Shown: in pieces, positions 17,742 through 26,255 of the stretch | Numbering within the stretch: the stretch's first letter is position 1 | How the letters are laid out: each line of letters begins with the position of its first letter | From: Brevibacillus_H ginsengisoli | GTDB lineage: Bacteria; Bacillota; Bacilli; Brevibacillales; Brevibacillaceae | Length of the DNA stretch: 64,000 nt | Direction: 5' to 3' | NCBI RefSeq assembly: GCF_050113715.1 | Contig: NZ_JBNJQR010000002.1 | Span: 186,001 to 250,000 of the forward strand | Translations under genes and position numbers: made by a program | Notes under the pieces: model-generated | Databases searched by the model: none | The model's input: the letters and a program-made list of their open reading frames with translations, nothing else | Told to the model about the DNA's origin: nothing

Positions 17742-18917
17742 ATGAAACTATCGAAACGAGTCTCAATTCTTGCACCATCTCCTACGCTTGCGATCACTGC
17801 CAAGGCGAATGAGTTGAAGCGTCAAGGAGTAGATGTGGTTGGTTTAGGTGCAGGCGAACCAGATTTCAACACACCAACTCATATCATTGAGGCAGCGGAA
17901 AAAGCGATGCGTGAAGGAAAGACCAAGTACACGGCCACTGCAGGTGTACCGGAACTCATTCAAGCCATTCGAGAAAAATTCGAACGAGACAACAATTTAT
18001 CCTTCGGCCCTAAGCAAATCATCGTAACCAATGGAGGGAAGCACGCTTTATTTAACCTCTTCATGTCCTTGCTTGATCCAGGTGATGAAGTAATCATTCC
18101 AATCCCGTTTTGGGTAAGCTATCCAGAAATGGTCAAGGTAGCGGATGGGGTGCCTGTTTTCATCGAAGGACCAGAAAGCAATCAATTCAAAGTAACGGCT
18201 GATCAGGTAAAGGCTGCCATTACTCCACGCACCCGCGCAGTGGTTATCAACTCTCCAAGCAATCCTACCGGAAGTATTTACAGCCGTAAAGAATTAGAAG
18301 AGATTGCAGATGTTTGCTTGACTCATAAAGTATTAATGATATCTGATGAAATTTATGAAAAGTTAATTTACGATGGCCAGGAGCATTTCAGTGTAGCGAA
18401 CTTGAGCCAAGAAGCGTTTGAAAATACAATTATTATTAACGGTATGTCCAAGCCGTATTCGATGACAGGCTGGCGGATGGGCTATGCGGCAGGGAACCAA
18501 CAGCTTATTCAGGCAATGGTTGACCTGTCTAGCCACTCTACCTCCAATCCGACTTCATTTGCTCAATTCGGTGCCTTAGCTGCTCTCACTGGTTCACAAG
18601 AACCACTCGAAACCATGAAAGTGGAGTTTGTTAAGCGCCGTGATCGAGTGGTTGAATTGCTGAACCAAATTGATGGGATTTCCTGCTTGAAACCACAAGG
18701 AGCCTTTTACGTATTCCCTAACGTAGCTGGCGCTATGGAGAAGAAAGGGTATACCAGTGTTGATCAATGGAGCGAAGCGTTACTTGAAAAGGAAAAAGTA
18801 GCGCTGATTCCCGGAAGCGGATTCGGTTCTCCGAATAACGTCCGTATTTCTTATGCCGCTTCCATGGAACAGCTGGAAAAAGGTATTGAGCGCATTAAAC
18901 GATTTGTGGAAGAATAG
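17742..18917 (+). CDS. aspB: Aspartate aminotransferase (class I, PLP-dependent)
   Basis: The ATG at 17742 (MKLSKRVSIL) matches the usual N-terminus and has GAGGGGG upstream; an in-frame extension to 17679 has no ribosome site. The 391-residue product carries class I aminotransferase motifs: SPSNPTG, DEIYEKL and the PLP-lysine segment MSKPYSMTGWRMGYA, plus the C-terminal RISYA arginine. It interconverts aspartate and 2-oxoglutarate with oxaloacetate and glutamate. The order ypmB-aspB-asnS-dnaD is that of B. subtilis, though here about 10 kb of other genes separate ypmB from aspB. Confidence 0.95.
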   Translation: MKLSKRVSILAPSPTLAITAKANELKRQGVDVVGLGAGEPDFNTPTHIIEAAEKAMREGKTKYTATAGVPELIQAIREKFERDNNLSFGPKQIIVTNGGKHALFNLFMSLLDPGDEVIIPIPFWVSYPEMVKVADGVPVFIEGPESNQFKVTADQVKAAITPRTRAVVINSPSNPTGSIYSRKELEEIADVCLTHKVLMISDEIYEKLIYDGQEHFSVANLSQEAFENTIIINGMSKPYSMTGWRMGYAAGNQQLIQAMVDLSSHSTSNPTSFAQFGALAALTGSQEPLETMKVEFVKRRDRVVELLNQIDGISCLKPQGAFYVFPNVAGAMEKKGYTSVDQWSEALLEKEKVALIPGSGFGSPNNVRISYAASMEQLEKGIERIKRFVEE

Positions 18918-18931
18918 GAACATCTTCACGA

Positions 18932-18962
18932 CCTGTCCTTATTGGGGGCAGGTTTCTTTTTG
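18932..18962 (+). terminator. Rho-independent terminator between aspB and asnS
   Basis: Stem ACCTGTCC/GGGCAGGT with one T:G pair (18932-18939 and 18947-18954), then TTCTTTTT. It separates aspB from asnS transcription. Confidence 0.8.
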
Positions 18963-18981
18963 TCGAATGATCGTGCGACGA

Positions 18982-19010
18982 TTGAATTACGTATGTGGTA
19001 ATAGTATAAT
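18982..19010 (+). promoter_or_regulatory. Sigma-A promoter for asnS
   Basis: TTGAAT (18982-18987), a 17-base spacer and a perfect TATAAT (19005-19010), placed 38 bases before the start codon. No T-box leader fits in this short region. Confidence 0.75.
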
Positions 19011-19047
19011 TGTGAAGGTTATCTGTAAGGTAATGGAGGGAATTTCT

Positions 19048-20340
19048 TTGACACTAACAACCATTGCCCAAGTAGGGCAGCATGTGGGACAAGAAGTACG
19101 AATTGGCTGCTGGCTGTACAATAAACGCAGCAGTGGGAAAATCCAATTCCTCCAACTTCGTGACGGTTCCGGTTTTATTCAGGGAGTCGTGGTGAAAGCG
19201 GAAGTGAGCGAGGAAGTGTGGGAAGCCGCAACCAAGCTTACACAAGAAAGTTCGATGTACATAACCGGGATTGTCCGTGCGGAAGAGCGCGCTCCAAGCG
19301 GTTACGAATTAACCGTAACGGGAATTGAGATTATTCAGATTACCGAAGAATATCCAATCTCTTTGAAAGAACACGGCGTTGATTTCTTGATGGATCACCG
19401 TCATCTCTGGTTACGTACACCTCGCCAACGTGCGGTAATGGCGATTCGTTCCGAGATTATTCGTGCTGTATACGAGTTCTTCCAACAAAATGGCTTCTTT
19501 AAAGTAGATCCGCCAATTCTCACACCAACTTCTGCGGAAGGAACAACGAACCTATTCCACACCAAGTATTTTGAAGAGGATGCGTATCTTTCCCAAAGCG
19601 GTCAGCTTTATATGGAAGCAGCTGCGATGGCATTAGGTCGCGTGTATTCTTTTGGCCCGACTTTCCGCGCTGAGAAATCCAAAACCCGCCGCCACCTGAT
19701 CGAGTTCTGGATGATTGAGCCGGAAATGGCGTTCGTTGACCACGAGGAAAATCTGCGAATTCAAGAGCAGTTTGTTTCACATATCGTTCAATCTGTTCTG
19801 AAAAATTGCCAAAGAGAATTGAAAGCACTGGATCGAGATGTCTCCAAGCTGCAAAACGTTCTCGCGCCATTCCCGCGGATTACGTATGACGATGCAATCA
19901 AGCTGTTGCAGGAAAAAGGAAGCGAAATCAAGTGGGGAGACGACTTTGGTGCTCCGGATGAGACAATGATTGCCGAGCATTATGAGAAACCGGTTTTCAT
20001 TACTCATTACCCAACTGAAATCAAGGCGTTCTACATGAAGCCACATCCAGAGCGTCCAGAGGTAGTGCTTTGCGCTGACCTTATCGCACCAGAAGGCTAT
20101 GGCGAAATTATCGGCGGTAGCCAACGGATTGATGATCCTGAATTGCTGGCTGAGCGCTTTAAAGAACATGAGCTTTCCGAAGAATCCTACAAGTGGTATT
20201 TGGATCTTCGCAAATACGGAACTGTGCCTCACTCCGGTTTTGGGTTAGGACTAGAGCGTACGGTAGCATGGATCTGCGGACTGGATCATGTTCGCGAAAC
20301 GATTCCGTTCCCACGTCTTCTGTATAGACTCTACCCATAA
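19048..20340 (+). CDS. asnS: Asparagine-tRNA ligase
   Basis: The TTG at 19048 is the start: GGAGGG lies 7 bases upstream and the resulting 430-residue length equals B. subtilis AsnS; the frame extends further upstream into aspB without support. An OB-fold anticodon-binding domain (residues about 15-110, VRIGCWLYNKRSSGKIQFLQLRDG) is followed by the class II catalytic core with motif 2 (FRAEKSKTRRHLIEFWMIEPE) and motif 3 (GFGLGLERTVAW). It charges tRNA-Asn directly, so the organism need not rely only on transamidation. Confidence 0.97.
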   Translation: MTLTTIAQVGQHVGQEVRIGCWLYNKRSSGKIQFLQLRDGSGFIQGVVVKAEVSEEVWEAATKLTQESSMYITGIVRAEERAPSGYELTVTGIEIIQITEEYPISLKEHGVDFLMDHRHLWLRTPRQRAVMAIRSEIIRAVYEFFQQNGFFKVDPPILTPTSAEGTTNLFHTKYFEEDAYLSQSGQLYMEAAAMALGRVYSFGPTFRAEKSKTRRHLIEFWMIEPEMAFVDHEENLRIQEQFVSHIVQSVLKNCQRELKALDRDVSKLQNVLAPFPRITYDDAIKLLQEKGSEIKWGDDFGAPDETMIAEHYEKPVFITHYPTEIKAFYMKPHPERPEVVLCADLIAPEGYGEIIGGSQRIDDPELLAERFKEHELSEESYKWYLDLRKYGTVPHSGFGLGLERTVAWICGLDHVRETIPFPRLLYRLYP

Positions 20341-20383
20341 TTGGTTCTTTACACAATAAGGTCTCATGTGAAACAATAATAGT

Positions 20384-20421
20384 ACACTCCGTTACTTGCG
20401 TAGCGGAGTGTCAATTTTTTT
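20384..20421 (+). terminator. Rho-independent terminator after asnS
   Basis: Stem ACACTCCG/CGGAGTGT (20384-20391 and 20404-20411) followed by CAATTTTTTT. Confidence 0.88.
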
Positions 20422-20445
20422 ACATTCGTTTTTTATATTCGTGAT

Positions 20446-20454
20446 TGGTATAAT
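20446..20454 (+). promoter_or_regulatory. Extended -10 promoter for dnaD
   Basis: TGG TATAAT at 20446-20454 is an extended -10 with a perfect hexamer, 22 bases before the dnaD ATG; the -35 region is weak. Confidence 0.6.
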
Positions 20455-20476
20455 GAGTTAGAGGTGACGTATTATC

Positions 20477-21145
20477 ATGGATCAACATATTCTTCAAATT
20501 CTGCAAGAGGGTGCGACGTCCGTATCCAATTTACTACTAAAAAGATATAAGCGGATGGCTCTTTCAGATAAAGAGATGATGCTGATTATCCACCTCTTAT
20601 CCTTTCAGCAGGAAGGAAATCTATTTCCAACCCTCGTTCAATTGGAAGAACGCTTATCCATGACCAGTTTGGAATTGATTCAACTGCTGCAAAGGCTGTT
20701 AAAGGAAGAATACTTAACCATTGATGAGATGATTGATGAGCAGACAGGAGTTCGCTCCGAGCGATATAATTTGGAACCACTATTCCGACGTCTGTATCAC
20801 TGCCTAAACGATGAACATCGGGCTACCTCAGCTTCAATGGATGAATCGATTTCGGAGGTGGCGGCGAGCCAGCATTTGGGAGGCGTCTACCAGCAATTTG
20901 AACATACATTTGGCAGACCCTTATCGCCATTTGAAATCGAGACCCTGCAAATTTGGCTTGAACAGGATCGGTACCCAACGGAATTAGTGCTTACCGCATT
21001 GCGGGAGGCTGCTTCGGTTGGCAAGCTTTACATTCGTTATATTGATCGAATTTTGTTAGAGTGGCAAAGACAGCGAATTACAAGCGTTGAGGAAGCGCGC
21101 AATTATATTTTACGTTTTCGACGACAATCCTCTGCGAATGTATAA
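20477..21145 (+). CDS. dnaD: DNA replication initiation / primosomal protein DnaD
   Basis: A 222-residue protein with the DnaD layout: N-terminal winged-helix DDBH1 domain (residues about 1-120, ALSDKEMMLIIHLLSF) and C-terminal DDBH2 domain (about 135-205, FEHTFGRPLSPFEIETLQIWL ending in the YIDRILLEW helix). DnaD remodels DnaA-bound origin DNA and loads the helicase with DnaB and DnaI. It follows asnS as in B. subtilis, but the usual downstream nth gene is missing here and a terminator ends the unit. Confidence 0.93.
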   Translation: MDQHILQILQEGATSVSNLLLKRYKRMALSDKEMMLIIHLLSFQQEGNLFPTLVQLEERLSMTSLELIQLLQRLLKEEYLTIDEMIDEQTGVRSERYNLEPLFRRLYHCLNDEHRATSASMDESISEVAASQHLGGVYQQFEHTFGRPLSPFEIETLQIWLEQDRYPTELVLTALREAASVGKLYIRYIDRILLEWQRQRITSVEEARNYILRFRRQSSANV

Positions 21146-21156
21146 TCAAGTTAGAG

Positions 21157-21194
21157 AACCGTTTCAGACGACAAGGTCTGGAACGGTTTTTTTG
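21157..21194 (+). terminator. Rho-independent terminator after dnaD
   Basis: 13-bp stem AACCGTTTCAGAC/GTCTGGAACGGTT with one T:G pair, 6-base loop, then T to 21194. Confidence 0.92.
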
Positions 21195-21268
21195 TGATCC
21201 TGTCTTCTGCTTTTTTTGTACCCGTAGTTCAGTGCCTACATATGATATAGGGAAGGAGGATGGGCTGG

Positions 21269-21619
21269 ATGGAAGACCGCAAACATTTTATGAATTCTCA
21301 TTGGATTACACCCGATGTATTTAGTGGTGAGATTCAACATGCAGTCGGACAGAGTAATTATGTCAAACGAGTTATGGAGTTTGAGCAGCAAGAAGTGACC
21401 ATTGAAGAATCCGATGTAAAATGGAATGAACTAATCGAAACGATTGCTGACCTGAAAAATCGCGTGGTTCAACTGGAAGAAAGTGTGACCCAACAGCAAG
21501 AAAAAATGGATGATCTCAAGAAATATATTCGTGAATTAGAGGAGAATCAAACAAAAGAACGAGCACATTTATATCAGGTTGTTCTATTGTTGAAACAAGA
21601 ATGGGAAACCCTCAAATAG
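21269..21619 (+). CDS. Coiled-coil protein of unknown function (116 residues)
   Basis: The ATG at 21269 lies 9 bases after AAGGAGG; an ATG at 21260 touches that site and is less likely. Residues 1-50 are mixed; residues about 55-110 are a strong heptad coiled coil (IADLKNRVVQLEESVTQQQ ... LKKYIRELEENQ). No signal or membrane segment. It stands alone between two terminators. I recognise no family; it may be a small structural or adaptor protein. Confidence 0.75.
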   Translation: MEDRKHFMNSHWITPDVFSGEIQHAVGQSNYVKRVMEFEQQEVTIEESDVKWNELIETIADLKNRVVQLEESVTQQQEKMDDLKKYIRELEENQTKERAHLYQVVLLLKQEWETLK

Positions 21620-21629
21620 TACAGTGACT

Positions 21630-21664
21630 CCCCAAAGGTGCCTGTTCCTTTTGGGGGTTTTCTC
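21630..21664 (+). terminator. Rho-independent terminator after the coiled-coil gene
   Basis: Stem CCCCAAAGG/CCTTTTGGGG with a single bulged T, followed by TTTTCTC. Confidence 0.82.
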
Positions 21665-21798
21665 ATTTCGGGAATAGGAAGATGAACGTATTAACAAGAT
21701 TGACGCAAGGTAAGAATTGGGATACGTTATGTAATAAGCCAGATTGGCATACTATGCAATGACGCGCTGATTGAATGATTGATTAAAGGAGTGACATG

Positions 21799-23610
21799 AT
21801 GAATAAATCCAAAGCGTTGCCCAAACGAAGTGAAATCCCTCAAGATTTCAAGTGGAAGCTTGAAGACATTTACGCCACCGATCAAGATTGGGAAAAAGAC
21901 GTCAAGGAAGCCAAAAGCCTGATCGAAAAAGTTCAAGCGATGAAAGGCTCCTTAGGGGAATCAGGAAAAAATCTGCTCGAAGCCTTGACCTTGCAGGATG
22001 AATTGACCAAATCATTGGATCAAATTTACGTATATGCGAGAATGCGACGTGATGAAGACAATGCCAACGCAACCTATCAAGCGTTGACCGATCGTGCGGC
22101 CACACTAAGCACGCAAGCCTACAGTGCGATATCTTACATACAACCAGAAATTCTGGCTATCCCTACGGAGAAACTGAACGAATTACAGAAGAGTGAAGCA
22201 GGTCTTGAGCATTACCGATATATGTTGGAAGAGATCAGCCGTCTGAAACCACATACCTTATCAGAACAGGAGGAAGCCCTCCTCGCCCAGGTTAGTGATA
22301 TTTCACAGGCTCCTTCAACGATTTTTGGCATGCTGAACAACGCCGATATCAAATTCCCGACAATTGTGAATGAAAAAGGGGAAGAGGTGGAGGTAACCAA
22401 AGGACGATACACTCAATTCATGGAAAGCAAGGATCGCCGTGTCCGCAAAGATGCCTTTGAAGCATTGTATTCAACATATGGCAAGCATCGCAATACCATT
22501 GCGGCTACCTTGACTTCCGTTGTGAAGCGTGACGTGTTCTACGCGCGCGTACGCAAATATCCATCAGCGCTTGAGGCTTCTTTGTTTGCTGACAACATCG
22601 ATCTTAGTGTATATGATAATTTGATCGAAACCGTGCGTGAGCATCTTCCATTGATGCATCGCTATGTTGCGCTTCGCAAACGTCTTTTGGGCTTGGACGA
22701 ACTTCATATGTACGATCTGTATGTTCCAGTTGTGAAAGAAGTGCATATGGAGATCCCGTATGAAGAGGCGATCGGTACCATCAAGGAAGCGCTTCATCCA
22801 CTTGGCGATAATTATGCTCAGGTACTTGAAAAAGGGTTTACGTCTGGCTGGATTGATGTCTACGAGAATGAAGGAAAGACGAGTGGAGCTTATTCTTGGG
22901 GTTCTTACACCACTCATCCTTACGTCCTCATGAACTATCAAGACAACCTCAACAACATGTTTACATTGGCTCATGAGATGGGGCACGCTCTGCACAGCTA
23001 TTACTCTAATCACAATCAGCCTTACACGTATGCCGATTATCGCATTTTCGTTGCTGAGGTAGCATCGACCCTGAACGAAGCTCTCCTCATGCATCATGTA
23101 TTGGATACAACCAAGGAAAAAGATCAACGTATGTATCTGTTGAACTACTACCTGGAACAATTCCGCGGAACGGTGTTTAGACAAACCATGTTTGCTGAGT
23201 TCGAGAAAATTATTCACGCCAAAGTGGAAGCCGAAGAAGCTTTGACAGCGGATACGTTAAGCGAAATCTATCGCAACCTGAACGTGGAATATCACGGAAA
23301 AGAGATGGTTGTGGATTCAGAGGTCGATCTGGAATGGGCTCGAATCCCGCATTTCTATAACAACTTCTACGTGTATAAGTATGCGACTGGCTTCTCAGCG
23401 GCTACGGCGCTCTCCAAACAGATTCTGGAGGAAGGACAGCCTGCCGTTGAGCGGTACCTCAGTTTCTTGAAAAGTGGCGGATCTGATTATCCGATCAACC
23501 TGTTGAAAAAAGCAGGGGTAGACATGAACACGGCAGAACCAATCCGAGAAGCGTTAAGTGTGTTTGAACAGTTGCTGGGAGAAATGGAAGAGTTAGCTGG
23601 AGTCAAATAA
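21799..23610 (+). CDS. pepF: Oligoendopeptidase F (M3B zinc metallopeptidase)
   Basis: Two ATGs at 21796 and 21799 compete; 21799 has the better 7-base spacing from AAAGGAG. The 603-residue product has the M3 zinc signature HEMGH (His392-His396) in FTLAHEMGHALHSYYS and the following EVASTLNEALL glutamate ligand. The largely helical N-terminal domain includes SGKNLLEALTL. PepF cleaves peptides of roughly 7-17 residues in the cytoplasm and belongs to peptide turnover. A TTGACG at 21700-21705 may be part of its promoter, but the -10 is weak. Confidence 0.93.
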   Translation: MNKSKALPKRSEIPQDFKWKLEDIYATDQDWEKDVKEAKSLIEKVQAMKGSLGESGKNLLEALTLQDELTKSLDQIYVYARMRRDEDNANATYQALTDRAATLSTQAYSAISYIQPEILAIPTEKLNELQKSEAGLEHYRYMLEEISRLKPHTLSEQEEALLAQVSDISQAPSTIFGMLNNADIKFPTIVNEKGEEVEVTKGRYTQFMESKDRRVRKDAFEALYSTYGKHRNTIAATLTSVVKRDVFYARVRKYPSALEASLFADNIDLSVYDNLIETVREHLPLMHRYVALRKRLLGLDELHMYDLYVPVVKEVHMEIPYEEAIGTIKEALHPLGDNYAQVLEKGFTSGWIDVYENEGKTSGAYSWGSYTTHPYVLMNYQDNLNNMFTLAHEMGHALHSYYSNHNQPYTYADYRIFVAEVASTLNEALLMHHVLDTTKEKDQRMYLLNYYLEQFRGTVFRQTMFAEFEKIIHAKVEAEEALTADTLSEIYRNLNVEYHGKEMVVDSEVDLEWARIPHFYNNFYVYKYATGFSAATALSKQILEEGQPAVERYLSFLKSGGSDYPINLLKKAGVDMNTAEPIREALSVFEQLLGEMEELAGVK

Positions 23611-23636
23611 TACAAGAATTTAAGAATCACAGTAAC

Positions 23637-23673
23637 AAGCTCGCATAGCGTATGCGGGCTTTTCTCTTTTTCT
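23637..23673 (+). terminator. Rho-independent terminator after pepF
   Basis: Stem AAGCTCGCATA/TATGCGGGCTT with a 3-base loop (23637-23661) followed by a T-rich tract. Confidence 0.88.
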
Positions 23674-23714
23674 GGGTACACTAAACGCTGATCGTCAGAA
23701 GGAGGGGAACAAGC

Positions 23715-24842
23715 TTGGAAAAGATCGAGAAGAAGAATCCTGCTATCCTTTATCTCGTTTTATGCGGGCTTGTTTTCTACAGCTTGGCAGCAGTATCGAC
23801 GGCTACCAAATCCAGTCCGGTCAGCGTACTTACCTATAAACAAACCGTCTGGGTAGGAATTGGATTTGTGGCGATGATGGTCATCAGCCGTATGGATTAC
23901 CGAATTTGGGCGAAGAAGGCGTTTTGGCTATATGGTTTTGGGATTCTTGCGGTTTGCAGTGTGTTTGTATTTGGAAAAAAAATTAACGGTGCCCTAAGCT
24001 GGATTGACTTAGGCGTACTCAGCATCCAGCCCTCCGAATTAACCAAAATCACCACTCTGATTATGTTGGCCCGCATATATGAACTGCACGATGGAGTATT
24101 TTACCGCAGCGAGCAATTAATTCTCGTGGGAGGAATCATCGCCCTTCCAACTTTATTGGTATTGATTCAACCTGACTTAGGAATGGCTTTGGTTTATCTC
24201 TCCTTACTTGGATGTTTTATGCTTGTGACACGAATACCGGGCTGGGTTCATCTGGCTTTGGTGACAGCTGTACTGGGATTGATTCTTGGGTTGTTTTCTC
24301 TGTATAGCTTCTCTGAGAAGCTATTCTATCAAGTGATTCGCCCTCATCAGTTTGAACGGCTAACCTCGTTCTTGCATCCCGAAGACGATCCGCTGGAAAG
24401 TGGGTATCAATACATTCTGGCTAAAAAAATAGTGGGGAGTGGTCAGCTTGGCGGAATGGGGATCTTGCAACTATTAAATTCTTCCCATGAGAAGCTTCCG
24501 GAACAACACACGGACTTTATATTCGCCGTCATCGCACATCAATGGGGGTTCGCAGGAGCCAGCGCTCTCTTAATCCTCTATTTTTTACTGTTTACGCAGC
24601 TTGTTCATTGGGCGATGAATACTCCCGATTTGTTTGCCAGCTTTTTTATCAGTGGAATGGTTACGATGTGGTCTTTTCAGATCTTTGTCAATATTGGCAT
24701 GAACATTGGGCTATCTCCGATTACAGGTCTTACCTTGCCGTTTATTAGCTACGGAGGAAGTTCATTTATTACCAATCTCATGGCTTGCGGGTTTCTGCTT
24801 AGCATGCATACACCATCTCCGACTAGGCAGCTCGAGAAATAA
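23715..24842 (+). CDS. RodA/FtsW/SpoVE-family peptidoglycan glycosyltransferase
   Basis: The TTG at 23715 follows AAGGAGGGG. The 375-residue product has about ten membrane segments and the family hallmarks: SIQPSELTK after the fourth segment, IQPDLGMALVY, and the C-terminal signature around PITGLTLPFISYGGSS. SEDS proteins polymerise lipid II into glycan strands outside the membrane with a class B penicillin-binding protein. The alignment feels nearest RodA, used in lateral-wall growth, but a SpoVE-like sporulation role cannot be excluded. No partner PBP lies next to it. Confidence 0.87.
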   Translation: MEKIEKKNPAILYLVLCGLVFYSLAAVSTATKSSPVSVLTYKQTVWVGIGFVAMMVISRMDYRIWAKKAFWLYGFGILAVCSVFVFGKKINGALSWIDLGVLSIQPSELTKITTLIMLARIYELHDGVFYRSEQLILVGGIIALPTLLVLIQPDLGMALVYLSLLGCFMLVTRIPGWVHLALVTAVLGLILGLFSLYSFSEKLFYQVIRPHQFERLTSFLHPEDDPLESGYQYILAKKIVGSGQLGGMGILQLLNSSHEKLPEQHTDFIFAVIAHQWGFAGASALLILYFLLFTQLVHWAMNTPDLFASFFISGMVTMWSFQIFVNIGMNIGLSPITGLTLPFISYGGSSFITNLMACGFLLSMHTPSPTRQLEK

Positions 24843-24926
24843 TTTTTTATTAATTTTGTGTATATATCTTGCAATTATTTCCTCCTTGCTTCGTAATGTT
24901 AATAGGTAACTCTAACCATATATGGG

Positions 24927-24950
24927 GTTCTCCGTCTTAAGGAGGAGAAC
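24927..24950 (+). other. Hairpin in the leader of the RND efflux operon
   Basis: GTTCTCC and GGAGGAGAAC form a 7-bp stem with the core GTTCTCC/GGAGAAC in the 190-base gap before the efflux genes. There is no T-tract, so it is not a terminator; it may be a regulatory or RNA structure. Confidence 0.35.
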
Positions 24951-25032
24951 ATTTCCTGCTGGTGACCGTTACACATGATAGAAGAAACTGGCAAACTGGT
25001 ATTACTGATCATATGATTTGGAGGAAATCACC

Positions 25033-26253
25033 GTGAAAAAAGGATTAACGCTATGCCTCGCTACTGTTCTGATCCTGACAGCAGGCTGTGGTGCGAAGCC
25101 GGATGAAGCAGTTAAACAAGAAACAAAAAGTAAGGTGGTGGAAGTTTACAAGATTCCAACTCAAACACCAAACGTGATTCTCTCTGCAACGGGAATTGTG
25201 TCTCCGAAAGAGGATGTTTCGCTCTCGTTCGGGACGTCGGGTAAGATTGTTCAAATGAAAGCGCAAAACGGCGTGTTTGTCGGCAAAGGAGAGGTTCTGG
25301 CTACTCTTGATACCACCTATGCCCAAAAAGAGCTTGAAGCAGCTTCCGGGCAAATTGATGAGGCATATGCCAAACGTACGAAAACACTAAAAGGAGCCAC
25401 CCAGGAAGCAATTGAACAGGAGCGTCTCCAATTAAAAAGTGCTCAGCAACGTTTGGATAAAGCAAGATCGGATGTAGCTCAAAGCCAACAGTTGTTTGAA
25501 GGTGGAGCAATATCTCAAAATGAGTTAACGAATAAGAAACGGGATCTGCAGCAGGAAGAGATTTCTTTCAGGAATCAACAAATCTCCTTGGAGGAACTCC
25601 TCAAGGGTGCCAAACCTGAGGATATCGCAGTAGCTGATGCGTCGATTAAATCAGCTTCAGGACAGATTGCTCAAGCGAAGAAGTCATTGCAAGATACTAA
25701 GCTTATTGCGCCATTTGCCGGAACAATTGTGCAAGTCAATCAACAGGTTGGAGAAATGGCTAGCCCAGGTCATGATGTCATTCATCTCGTTGACTTGTCA
25801 GAGGTGAAAGTTGCCATTGATGTAACTAATGATGTGATTGGTCAGTATAGAGAAGGCGAAACCGTCAATGTATCCAATACAAGTGGTTTGAAATCAACAG
25901 GAAAAATCAAATTCGTTTCTCCGGTGGTTGATGAGAAAACGGGTAAATATCATGTTGAAATAACGGTGCCGAACCAAGATCGCTCTTGGCGTGGCGGGAT
26001 GCTGGCAGCGGTTGAGAAACCAAGAAAAGTGAATGGACTCATCGTTCCGCTGGAGAGCGTGGGCATTAATCAATCGAAGCGATTTGTCATGATCGTTAAA
26101 AATGGAATTGTGAAAAAACAGGAAGTGCAAGTCGGTCAGATCATTGGGGAGCAAATGGAAATAATGTCCGGGGTGCAAAGCGGCGATCAACTGATTCGTT
26201 CGGGTATCACTTATTATGCTGACGGCGAAAAAGTTGTGCCTAAAGGAGAGTAA
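25033..26253 (+). CDS. RND efflux periplasmic-adaptor-like lipoprotein (membrane fusion protein)
   Basis: The GTG at 25033 follows GGAGG with about 9-base spacing; the upstream in-frame TTG overlaps the ribosome site. The 406-residue product starts with a lipoprotein signal ending LTAGC (about residues 15-20). It has a barrel-sandwich lipoyl half (KIVQMKAQNGVFVGKGEVLATLD), a long coiled-coil hairpin (about residues 95-200), the second lipoyl half (LIAPFAGTIVQVNQQVGEMASPG) and C-terminal beta-barrel domains. In a single-membrane bacterium it presumably docks on the pump encoded 2 bases downstream. The pair resembles B. subtilis SwrC and its adaptors. Confidence 0.9.
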   Translation: MKKGLTLCLATVLILTAGCGAKPDEAVKQETKSKVVEVYKIPTQTPNVILSATGIVSPKEDVSLSFGTSGKIVQMKAQNGVFVGKGEVLATLDTTYAQKELEAASGQIDEAYAKRTKTLKGATQEAIEQERLQLKSAQQRLDKARSDVAQSQQLFEGGAISQNELTNKKRDLQQEEISFRNQQISLEELLKGAKPEDIAVADASIKSASGQIAQAKKSLQDTKLIAPFAGTIVQVNQQVGEMASPGHDVIHLVDLSEVKVAIDVTNDVIGQYREGETVNVSNTSGLKSTGKIKFVSPVVDEKTGKYHVEITVPNQDRSWRGGMLAAVEKPRKVNGLIVPLESVGINQSKRFVMIVKNGIVKKQEVQVGQIIGEQMEIMSGVQSGDQLIRSGITYYADGEKVVPKGE

Positions 26254-26255
26254 GC

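Noticed and set aside
18963..19047. T-box leader before asnS
   Set aside because: Only about 38 bases lie between the predicted -10 and the start codon, and no T-box sequence is present.
22564..23217. 217-codon reverse-strand frame within pepF
   Set aside because: Lies entirely inside a well-supported peptidase gene and has no recognisable product.
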